A stretch of DNA of 64,000 nucleotides from Drouetiella sp036703255 (GTDB lineage: Bacteria > Cyanobacteriota > Cyanobacteriia > Elainellales > Elainellaceae): assembly GCA_036703255.1 (NCBI GenBank), contig DATNPL010000159.1, forward strand, positions 1 through 64,000, read 5' to 3'. This document shows positions 23,984 through 32,200 of the stretch, piece after piece (within the stretch, counting starts at the first letter, position 1; every line of letters starts with the position of its first letter). The notes under the pieces are model-generated. The model had not been told where the DNA came from. It did not search any database and was given only the letters and a program-made list of their open reading frames with translations. The position numbers and the translations under genes are program-made.

Positions 23984-24772
23984 GTGAACCTCTCTGATCC
24001 GCGTCGTGAAAAACAGTTGCGCCAGTTCGCCCAAAAACTAGGGCTATCTGAGCAAGTTCCGATCAAGTGGAACCTGATGGATCAGGCACTCACCCACCCT
24101 ACGGCTGCGGCTGCGGCCAACTATGAGCGCCTAGAATTTGTGGGAGACGCAGTTGTCAAGTTAGCTGCTGCCGCCTTTTTGTTTGAAACCTATCCTGCTG
24201 CCGCCGAAGGCGAACTGGCCGCCATTCGCAGCATCTTGGTGAGTGACCGCCTTCTCGCCCAAATTGCCGATCAGTATGGGTGCGATCGCTATCTGCTGAT
24301 GTCCAACAGCACCCTTGCCGATAAGGTAGGACAAGAATCGCGCTTGGCGGCGGCTTTTGAGGCTATTCTGGCGGCTCTTTATCTCAGCACCGCAGATCTC
24401 AGCCTGATTCGTCCCTGGCTCGATGGCCATTTTCAAAAGTTTTCGGATACGATCCGCCGTGATCCGACCCTGCAAAACTACAAAGGTGCGCTGCAAATCT
24501 GGACGCAAAACTACGGACAGGCGCTACCAGAGTATCGCGTTACTGGAGTGGGTCAAACCTATGGCGACAAAGAGCGTTTCCTGGCTGAAGTTTGGTTCCA
24601 GGGCAAGCTTTGGGGACAAGGTAAAGGTCAATCCAAAAAGGCCGCAGAGCAAGCTGCTGCTCAGGTTGCATTTCTAGCGCTTCAAAAAGAATTGCCAGCC
24701 GATCAGAGCGATCGCCCTGCAAATTTCAGCAATTCTTCGGAAATACACCCTCAAGCATCTAGGGAACTCTAA
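23984..24772 (+). CDS. rnc: Ribonuclease III
   Basis: A 262-residue double-strand-specific RNase. The RNase III domain (about 5-155) has the signature 'YERLEFVGDAVV' with the catalytic Glu and Asp, and the dsRNA-binding domain (about 165-240) has 'NYKGALQIWTQ' and 'GQSKKAAEQAAAQVAF'. The second metal site, normally 'A-D-x-x-E-A', reads 'A-A-A-F-E-A', so the Asp matching E. coli D114 is Ala while the Glu matching E117 remains. Translation starts at GTG 23984. Cyanobacteria often have several RNase III paralogues, so this one may be specialised or less active. Confidence 0.9.
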   Translation: MNLSDPRREKQLRQFAQKLGLSEQVPIKWNLMDQALTHPTAAAAANYERLEFVGDAVVKLAAAAFLFETYPAAAEGELAAIRSILVSDRLLAQIADQYGCDRYLLMSNSTLADKVGQESRLAAAFEAILAALYLSTADLSLIRPWLDGHFQKFSDTIRRDPTLQNYKGALQIWTQNYGQALPEYRVTGVGQTYGDKERFLAEVWFQGKLWGQGKGQSKKAAEQAAAQVAFLALQKELPADQSDRPANFSNSSEIHPQASREL

Positions 24773-24799
24773 AGCTACACTCCTCTCACTGTCTTTGCA

Positions 24800-24864
24800 G
24801 GCGTTGCTGATTTTAGAGATAAATTTTTCTCACAAAACAATTTACCCTCTGATTAAGCTACGCC
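24800..24864 (+). repeat. Decayed class-1 hairpin element
   Basis: It keeps both frame ends (GGCGTTGCTGATTTTAGAGA and GATTAAGCTACGCC) and the outer stem (GATAAATT facing AATTTACC) but has lost the GC-rich centre; what remains reads TTTCTCACAAAAC. This copy shows that the frame persists without the hairpin core. Confidence 0.75.
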
Positions 24865-24901
24865 TCTTTGCCCCAGGGGAAACAGGCATAGAGAACAACA
24901 T

Positions 24902-26038
24902 ATGGTTTTCACTCCACCCTTGCCTCTGGCACTGACTTCGCCAGATCTGGCTTACTCAAGCGCTTTTAGCACCGCAACGTCTCCAGAAAGCGTCACCTCA
25001 AAACCTGTTAACATCGCTATCTTAGGCGTTGGGCGTTGGGGTAGCCATCTGCTGCGAAATTTTGCCCACCATCCTCAAGCTCATGTCGTCGCAGTGGTTG
25101 ATCCCTGTGCCGAGCGATTGCGGGTAGCTGCGTCAGAGTATCCGGACGATCAGATCATGTTCACTCAGGACTGGGCTGAGGCTATGCAGCTACCGGGCCT
25201 AGGAGGGGTGGCGATCGCCACTCCAGCCGCCACCCACTATGACTTGATTCAGGCTGCACTGCGACAAGGGCTGCATGTGATGGCCGAAAAGCCTCTTACC
25301 CTGAATGTGTCCGAAGCTCTAGAACTGTGTCATCTGGCGACCCAGCAGCAAAGGCAGCTTGTGGTTGACCATACCTACCTTTTTCATCCAGCCGTCAGGC
25401 GCGGCAAAGCCGTCATCTCTAGGGCAGGCACTCTTCGCTATGGCTATGCCACCCGCACCCACTTAGGCCCTGTGCGGAGTGATGTAGATGCTCTATGGGA
25501 TCTGGCGGTTCATGACATTGCTATTTTTAACCATTGGCTAGACGAAGTTCCCCTCCAGGTGCAGGCACAGGGCAAGGTTTGGTTGCAAACTCGGGCAGAT
25601 GCCCTGCTAGCAAACAGATTGTCCGATCTAGTTTGGGTGAAACTGCTTTACCCTAGCGGCTTCCAGGCATCCATCCACCTGTGTTGGTCAAACCCCGACA
25701 AACAGCGACGGCTCTGTGTCGTAGGGAGTGAAGGCACTCTTGTATTTGATGAGCTGATCCCTCAAGCACCTCTGACTCTACTGCAAGGCAGGCTGGCACA
25801 AAGTCAGCAGCACTTTTCACCGATCGATCAGCAGCGGCATGTCTTCAGCCTGGATCAGGCAGAACCGCTCCGTCAACTGTGCGATCATTTCCTCAAGTGC
25901 GTCCAATTTAATCAGCCTTCAACGATTTCCTCAGGCTGGCTAGGCGCAGAATTGGTACAAATTTTATCAGCGCTGACCCACTCGCTTGATCAGGATGGGC
26001 AACCCGTCAATTTAGATCTTCAGGAAGCTCGGTATTAG
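24902..26038 (+). CDS. Gfo/Idh/MocA-family oxidoreductase
   Basis: A 378-residue NAD(P)-dependent dehydrogenase-like protein. After an N-terminal extension of about 35 residues it has the dinucleotide-binding 'VNIAILGVGRWGSHLLRNF', 'VVAVVDPCAERL', 'VAIATPAATHYDLI' and the conserved 'VMAEKPLTLNV' with the catalytic Lys. 'VDHTYLFHPAVRRGK' and a C-terminal beta-sheet substrate domain follow. These enzymes act on sugars or sugar nucleotides; the substrate is not evident here. It stands alone. Confidence 0.85.
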   Translation: MVFTPPLPLALTSPDLAYSSAFSTATSPESVTSKPVNIAILGVGRWGSHLLRNFAHHPQAHVVAVVDPCAERLRVAASEYPDDQIMFTQDWAEAMQLPGLGGVAIATPAATHYDLIQAALRQGLHVMAEKPLTLNVSEALELCHLATQQQRQLVVDHTYLFHPAVRRGKAVISRAGTLRYGYATRTHLGPVRSDVDALWDLAVHDIAIFNHWLDEVPLQVQAQGKVWLQTRADALLANRLSDLVWVKLLYPSGFQASIHLCWSNPDKQRRLCVVGSEGTLVFDELIPQAPLTLLQGRLAQSQQHFSPIDQQRHVFSLDQAEPLRQLCDHFLKCVQFNQPSTISSGWLGAELVQILSALTHSLDQDGQPVNLDLQEARY

Positions 26039-26066
26039 CTCCCTTGTATACATGCTTTTTTGAGGG

Positions 26067-26105
26067 CGTTAATCGTTGCACGGCTCAGCCACGTAACGAT
26101 TAACG
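26067..26105. repeat. 39-bp near-perfect palindrome
   Basis: CGTTAATCGTT (26067-26077) is the exact reverse complement of 26095-26105, and inside it GGCT-C-AGCC (26082-26090) forms the tip; 16 of 19 positions pair. It is downstream of the oxidoreductase stop and has no T tract. Confidence 0.75.
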
Positions 26106-26184
26106 GAAGAGGTTGTTTAAACATTGCGTCGGTAAGGATCGTGGATTAAATAACCTACAACGCTTCGCGCTCAAACCAAGGGCA

Positions 26185-26229
26185 GTTATTTTTTGAAAAC
26201 CGCGCAGAGCGCGGTTTTCAAAAAATAAC
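26185..26229. repeat. Dispersed hairpin element, copy 5 (perfect 21-bp stem)
   Basis: Arms 26185-26205 and 26209-26229 are perfectly complementary over 21 bp with an AGA loop. The centre, CCGCGCAGAGCGCGG, is a variant of the GCGCGGAGCGC core with changed but still complementary bases. It lies 58 bp before the IS256 element. Confidence 0.9.
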
Positions 26230-26287
26230 CTGTACCTTATGTGACTGGGAGCCGCTATATGTAGGCTGAGTCAAGCTTTGCGAAACC

Positions 26288-27668
26288 GTTAGTGTCTTTA
26301 TTTTTTCGCCATTGGCAAGAGAAAACTCAACAAGCTAGACAGTAGGGAGAGTCACGCATTGAGAGCAGTCTCCCATGAATATCGCAGAGCGAGAGCAACA
26401 AATATTGCGGGTCAAAGCCAGCAGTTTTCAGCCCGAACTTGATGAAGCATTAGAACAAGCGCTGCGAACAGCTGTGCTTAGGGCAGTCAAAACCACTCTG
26501 GAATCGGCCCTAGATGAAGAGGTCAAGGCAGAACTGACGAAGCTAGCAGCAGAGCGACCTCGTCGTTCAGGTTACTTTCGACGAAGTCTCGATACCCAAT
26601 ATGGGCATCTGAGTGATTTGCGTGTGCCGAAACTGCGACGACGCAACCGGGAGCGAGAGTGGCAAATTTTGCAGCGCTACCAACGCGGGATGGGCAATCT
26701 GGTCAATTGGTTATGTTGCCTGTATGTGATGGGATTGTCGCTGCGGGACTTGCAAGAAGCGTTATATTTTCTGATAGGACATGTTCTCTCACGCAGTGCT
26801 GTGAATCACGTTACTCTTGCGGTTCAAAAGCAACTAGATACCCATCGTTTAGCGGTGATTGGCAAAACCCCTGCAATTTTAATCGTCGATGGGGTCTGGG
26901 TAGAGATTCAATACACCCGTGACGAATTTAAGGAAGACCGTTCTGGACATTTACGCCAGTGCCGTCAAGCCGAAGATCGGGTGGTGTTGGCAGCACTGGC
27001 CGTGTGGGAGGATGGTCGTTACGAAATGCTGCACTACGAAATTGCCACCGAGGAAGGAGAACAGGAGTGGAGCCAGTTCTTTGCCCATCTGATTGAGCGA
27101 GGAGTTAACCCGCAAACGGTGCAATTAGTCATCAGTGATGGCACATTAGGGCTGCCCAAAGCACTCCAAACCCATTTGCCCAACGCACAACAACAACGCT
27201 GTATCACCCACAAAGTCCGAGGGATTGAGCGCTACTTGAGCTATGCTCAATTGCCTCAGAGCGATGCCAATGACCCACCGCTCAAACCGGAGCAAGCAAA
27301 ACGGCAACGCCGTTTTAAGATCACAACTGAGGCATACCAGATTTACGAAGCAGACAGCATTGAACAAGCCCAGCAGCGACTCCAACAGTTTGTTATTGAC
27401 TGGCAACTGCTAGAACCCAAAGCTGTACAAGTCTTTCAACGGGATTTCGAGCTGACGTTGACGTTCTATCAATTTGACCGCTCGTTGCACCGTCATATTC
27501 GCACGACCAATCACCTAGAGCGTTTGTTTCGGGAGTTTCGGACTAAATCCGATGAAATTGGGGCTTTCCCTCATGAAACCAGTTGCCTCACTGTCTTCTT
27601 CTTGGTGATGGAGCGAGATCACGCTAAACACGAGCGTAAATCTGTGGCGAAAACTTCATGACACTAAC
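26288..27668 (+). mobile_element. Complete IS256-family insertion sequence (1381 bp)
   Basis: Terminal inverted repeats begin GTTAGTGTC (26288-26296) and end GACACTAAC (27660-27668); the shared part continues inward with mismatches to TTTTCGCCA. The right end is identical to bases 1-138 of the window. Flanking 8-mers (gcgaaacc and gtccctgc) do not match, so no target duplication is left, which suggests recombination between copies or an adjacent deletion. Confidence 0.9.
26375..27661 (+). CDS. IS256-family (Mutator-like) transposase
   Basis: A 428-residue DDE transposase of normal length. Catalytic residues are in 'AILIVDGVWVEI' (D about 172), 'LVISDGTLGLPKAL' (D about 254) and 'NHLERLFREFRTKSDEIGAF' (E about 380), and 'RCITHKVRGI' carries the family's conserved Cys/His. 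The N-terminal 'RPRRSGYFRRSLDTQYG' matches the DNA-binding start of the family. The frame is intact, so the element should be active. Confidence 0.95.
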   Translation: MNIAEREQQILRVKASSFQPELDEALEQALRTAVLRAVKTTLESALDEEVKAELTKLAAERPRRSGYFRRSLDTQYGHLSDLRVPKLRRRNREREWQILQRYQRGMGNLVNWLCCLYVMGLSLRDLQEALYFLIGHVLSRSAVNHVTLAVQKQLDTHRLAVIGKTPAILIVDGVWVEIQYTRDEFKEDRSGHLRQCRQAEDRVVLAALAVWEDGRYEMLHYEIATEEGEQEWSQFFAHLIERGVNPQTVQLVISDGTLGLPKALQTHLPNAQQQRCITHKVRGIERYLSYAQLPQSDANDPPLKPEQAKRQRRFKITTEAYQIYEADSIEQAQQRLQQFVIDWQLLEPKAVQVFQRDFELTLTFYQFDRSLHRHIRTTNHLERLFREFRTKSDEIGAFPHETSCLTVFFLVMERDHAKHERKSVAKTS

Positions 27669-27784
27669 GTCCCTGCAAACACGGTGCTTGCTCTAGCTGC
27701 ATTTCCTGACATCAGGATTTCACTCAATCAACTCTTTCTGCAAACTGCTTTCTAATCAAGCGATCGCTTTTCTAAACTTGATGC

Positions 27785-28279
27785 TCAATTTCCTTCACGG
27801 GCTAATTTCAGCACAGCCGCGTGAGTAGACTGAGCAATCCGGAAGTTGAGTGCATGAAGTTGGTCAAGAATAGGAGCGATCGATTCTATAAGCCCTAACT
27901 GTTTTGCCTTCAGAAGCACACCTAATGTACCTGTCACCGTGAGGTTGAGTTGACGAGCATATTTTCTAGCGAGGGCATCGTCCAGAATAACCAAAGCGTT
28001 GGGCATCGTAAGGGCTAAACTCAATACTTCGCGTTCACCTCTGCCAAGATTAGGAAGATCGGGCACCAGCATTGATTCAGCGACCTGATGCAAAGTAATC
28101 CAGGAAAGAGAATCTGAATCCGGAAGAGAAGCACCTTGCGATCGACCTTGAGCCAATTCATCTGCAACGGCTTGGGGCATGATGATTTGCCCATATAAGG
28201 CTGGCAGCAGGTTGAGAAAATTGGTTTGGTAAAGGTATTGAATGGGAGAGGTGTCAGTAATGACTTCAGGCATTGGCAA
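27785..28279 (-). CDS. DUF3368-type PIN-like toxin
   Basis: A 164-residue protein of the DUF3368 family, a PIN-fold nuclease relative. It shows 'EVITDTSPIQYL' (first Asp), 'LGRGEREVLSLAL' (Glu), 'LVILDDALARKYAR' (Asp pair) and 'GTLGVLLKAKQLG'. These form the acidic site expected for ribonuclease activity. Its start overlaps the antitoxin stop by 14 bp, the usual order for this toxin-antitoxin type. It lies 117 bp from the IS256 element. Confidence 0.87.
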   Translation of the reverse strand: MPMPEVITDTSPIQYLYQTNFLNLLPALYGQIIMPQAVADELAQGRSQGASLPDSDSLSWITLHQVAESMLVPDLPNLGRGEREVLSLALTMPNALVILDDALARKYARQLNLTVTGTLGVLLKAKQLGLIESIAPILDQLHALNFRIAQSTHAAVLKLAREGN

Positions 28280-28517
28280 GATCCTCTGCCAGTTCTGCCT
28301 CCGTCAGGTGAAAGGTATCAACACCATAGTCAGCCAACCTGGACAAGAAGATGGTGCGTGGGATGCCTGCTAGGTTTGCAGCCGCACCGGAAGATAACCG
28401 ACCGAGTTCATAGAGTTTGACAGCCGCAATCAGGAGCATCTCGCGACTAAGGTTTTCGGGAGCAACTTGAAGGGCTTCAACAGTTTCTTCTGAAATCGAT
28501 AGAGTGATCGTATACAT
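28266..28517 (-). CDS. UPF0175-family antitoxin
   Basis: An 83-residue protein beginning 'MYTITLSISEETVEAL', followed by 'SREMLLIAAVKLYELGRLSSGAAANLAGI' (helix-turn-helix-like) and ending 'LTEAELAEDLANA'. UPF0175 proteins pair with DUF3368 toxins as antitoxins and autoregulators. The start at 28517 is preferred over an upstream in-frame ATG at 28595, which would add 26 residues unlike the family. Confidence 0.87.
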   Translation of the reverse strand: MYTITLSISEETVEALQVAPENLSREMLLIAAVKLYELGRLSSGAAANLAGIPRTIFLSRLADYGVDTFHLTEAELAEDLANA

Positions 28518-29263
28518 GGATGGTGCCCTTACAAACTCCCTTTGAACCCTAGCATAGCGCTGTGGCTGCCTGGAGAATTCATATCGTTCGTCCAAGTTTG
28601 AACCGCAAGAGCAGTGGTGTGCGATCGCCCCATTGAACTGAAAAGCGATCGCCCGATTAAGGTCAGCAGTTTAGGTTTTGTTCACGAAGTGTTGCAGAGT
28701 AAAGTCAATGTTTCGTGTTCTGAGGTCGAAGGATGGCGATCGCTTCTCGAAGTTCCGAGCATTGAGGTCGGCATTCTAAGTTCTGAAGTTAACGTTTTGT
28801 GTTCTGAGGTTGGAGGATGGCGATCGCTTCTCGAAGTTTCGAGTTTTGAGGTTGGAGGGTGACGATCGCCCTTCTCTCCAAAAGCGATCGCCCCTTCTTC
28901 CTCAGTTGATCCAACTGCATATCAGCCTTCACAATTTCATCCAACAAGTCATGAAGCATTAACAAAGCACTTGATGGATAGATTTTTGGCATGGAGGGGC
29001 GATCGCAGTGGTCGAGCGCAATTGGTAAAAGTTCAGCCTAAACCAAATACTCAATTTGGCTACGACTTTGTGCCAATTCCTTAATGGGTAGGTCTATTAG
29101 GAAGCCTGAGAAGACATTTGCCTTGCTGGGGCGATCGCCCCCTTTCCACCAACATCCCCTCCAATTCACCAGCAGAATCCTCTAACAGCGGCACTGTTTC
29201 CTTACCCGTCCATAGGCTCGTTCAAAAATTTTCACTTAGTCCGCAAACAGCAATGCCGTCGCT
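28518..29263. other. Non-coding stretch rich in HIP1 sites with a tandem repeat
   Basis: It contains about seven GCGATCGC octamers in some 550 bp and an 84-bp-period duplication (28707-28771 and 28791-28855, about 88% alike). Open frames of 82 codons (+) and 67 codons (-) across it follow the repeat and have no recognisable product. It is probably eroded sequence between the toxin-antitoxin pair and the hybrid kinase. Confidence 0.6.
28707..28855. repeat. Two-copy tandem repeat, 84-bp period
   Basis: Units 28707-28771 and 28791-28855 share 'gtgttctgagg', 'aggatggcgatcgcttctcg' and 'ttgaggt', with about eight substitutions over 65 bp, most of them C to T or similar. The period is a multiple of three, so frames stay open across it. 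Confidence 0.8.
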
Positions 29264-32200
29264 CTATGAAAGCTGCCAGCGCTGCCGCTCGGCAACAAAG
29301 GCAGTCTCTACTCTTTGGTACTCTATTTCTATTTGCCTTACCTGCTCTACCTCATTGGTCAAAGTATCTGCTTCTCGCAGCGCCTCATCGAGCTGTCTAC
29401 AAAGATGCGTCAGTCCGGGTGCGCCCAGCGTCGCGCTGCTTGCCTTGAGCGAATGAGCCGCCCGCCGCAACTGCTCAACATTGGCCTGAGCGATCGCCTC
29501 TCGCATAGCGTTGAGCAGTTTGGGAGTTTCTTCGAGATAGCAGTCAATCAAGTCAACCCAGTCATCTGGGCGATCGGCACCTGCCATTTCACGAGCTGCT
29601 TGCAAGGCATCTGGGGAAAGAATTGCCGGGGACAAAGAGGCGATCTGCGAATTGGGTAGAGCCGATAGTGCAGTCATAGGTTTTGTGTTGCCATTGGCGT
29701 AAGGTTCAACGTTTTTGACGATTTGATGAGGCAGGGAACAGTTCTTGCTTGAGGTCAGCGGCTGACACTTCTCAAGGGCTTGCATCAACTCACGTAGCCG
29801 AATAGGTTTGGCAATATAGTCATCCATGCCCGCTTCTAGACAGCGCTGGCGATCGCCCTGCATCGCATTGGCGGTCATCGCCACAATGCAGGGGCGGATT
29901 GGCCGCTGGCAAATCTGTCTGGTGGCGGTCAGTCCATCCATTTCGGGCATTTGTACATCCATCAGCACCACATCGTAAGATTGGCGCTGTAGAGCCGCCA
30001 AAACCTCTAGCCCATTGCCCACGACATCAGCCCGGTATCCTAAACGCTGCAAAATCAGCAGCGCCATTTTTTGATTCACCGGATGATCTTCGGCCAGCAA
30101 AATCTTGAGAGGGTGCCGTTCTCCTAGCCGCGATGCCTTGGCTGCTGGCTCGGGGCGTTGCACAGGAGTCGCCTGACCTCTTAAAGCTTGAACAAAAACC
30201 TGAGCAATCTGGGTGTGCTTGAGGGGCTTACTCAGGTAGGCGGCAATCTGAAGACCTTTCAAGCCAAGGCTGGCTTCAGATTTACCGATTGAGGTAAGAA
30301 GAATGATAGGCGTATTTTGGCAGTTGAGCTGCTTGCCCATCTCCAGTGCCAATGCCAGCCTGTCTGGCCGTTGCATATCGAGCACCACAAGATCGAACCT
30401 TTGCTGCCGCAGCATCTGTAGCGCTTCTTGCCCAGACTCAGCCACTTGAGGCAGCATTCCCAAAAACTGCGATTGCAGCAGCAAAATTTTGGCGTGAGTC
30501 GGATTGTTCTCTACAATTAGCAGCCGCTTATCTTGCAGTTGCGCTCTCCAGGCCAGCGGCGGCTCTGGGGCTGGGGCAGCCGTCACCACAATTGAAAAGT
30601 AAAATGTTGAACCCTTCCCCATTTCGCTATCGACCCAGATGCGTCCGCCCATAAGTTCGCTGAGACGCTGGCTAATCACCAAACCCAGCCCTGTGCCGCC
30701 ATAGTTGCGGGTAATGGAAGAATCGATCTGCGTAAACGGGCGAAAAAGGCGATCGAGGCGGGCAGGCAAAATCCCAATCCCGGTATCTTTGACGGCAAAG
30801 CGCAGCGCATAGAGCGGCACATTTTGTGCTTGTCCTTCCCCTGGTTTACTGACCTTTCCCTCCTTCAGCGGGCGGACAGTTACAGAAACAATCACCTCGC
30901 CCTTGAGGGTAAATTTGACGGCATTGCTGAGAAGGTTAACCAGAATTTGACGGAGGCGGGTAATGTCTCCGCCATAGAGGTCAGGCGTTTTGGGATCGAT
31001 GAGATAGGCCAGATCTAGCCCTTTTGCGGTGGCTTTAGAGACTACCAGATCCAGTGACTCTTCAATACAGGTGCGCAAGCTAAAAGGCTGTTGCTCTAGC
31101 TCTAGCTTGCCCGACTCAATTTTTGAGAAGTCAAGAATGTCGTTAATGATCGTCAGCAGCGCATCACCACTGGTGCGGATGGTTTCAACAAAGCTGGTTT
31201 GCTCGGGATCGAGGGGCGTATCTAGCAGTAAATCTGTCATGCCGATGACGGCATTCATGGGCGTGCGAATCTCATGGCTCATCATGGCCAAGAATTCACT
31301 TTTGGCTCGGTTGGCGGCTTCAGCCGTACGCCGCTCTTTTTCCAAAATAAAATTTTGGGTGGTGAGCTGCTCCCTCTGCTGAATTTCCTGATCGAGCAAG
31401 CGAGCTTGCGCCAAGGCAATGCCTACCTGATCGGCAACGGCTTCTAACAGCTCAATTTCGTCTTCTGTCCATTGCCGAAAGCGATCGCACTGGTGCAGAC
31501 CCAAAACGCCGTTGGGCTGATGCTGGTAAGAGGTGCGAATCGCCAGTATTGACTTCAGGCCGATCTGATGACAGATCGACCGTACAGGAGCCAGCAGTGG
31601 CTCAGTGTACACATCAGCCGAGGCAATGGCGCGATCCTGCGCCAACACGGCGTTGCTGTGGGGGTTATTGGAGATCGGTATTTCCCAATTCAGCATTGAG
31701 CAATAGCCCGATTCCAAATACTCCGCCACACAGGGAATTTGAGGGAAAGCGGCATCCAGCCTACGGCCAGAAGTCAGAACCTCTGCTTCGCTCTCAATAT
31801 AGGTGTGCAACAGACAGCGATTAACTCCAAACGCTCTACCCAACTGCGTTACGGTGGTCTGAAACACTTCCTGAGAATTTAAGCTCTGCCGAATTTCTTG
31901 GGTAATTTGCTTGATCAGCAAGCCCCGCTGAAGCTGCTGTTGCAAAATAGTCTGAGAGCGCTCTAAAGCTGCAGCTTGCTCTATCAAAGTGGCTTCTGCC
32001 TGCTGCCGCTTGATGAATTGCCCAATTTGGCTACCGATCGCCTTCATCATGGTGATCAGTTCAGGGTCAGGAGGCTGCATCTGCCGACCCAAAAAAGTCA
32101 TCACGCCCAAGGCTTCTGTTCTCAAGATTGGAAAAGCGATCGCGCTAGTTAGCCCAATCTCAGCCTGAATTTCAGGCTCAATCTCTCCTGTCTTCCGAGC

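Noticed and set aside
28614..28862. 82-codon frame encoding repeats such as 'SEVEGWRSLLEV'
   Set aside because: The repeats follow from an 84-bp DNA duplication containing HIP1; no start signal or known domain.
28789..28992. 67-codon minus-strand frame beginning 'MPKIYPSSALLML'
   Set aside because: Partly antisense to the duplicated HIP1 segment; a helical start is plausible, but there is too little support to call a gene.
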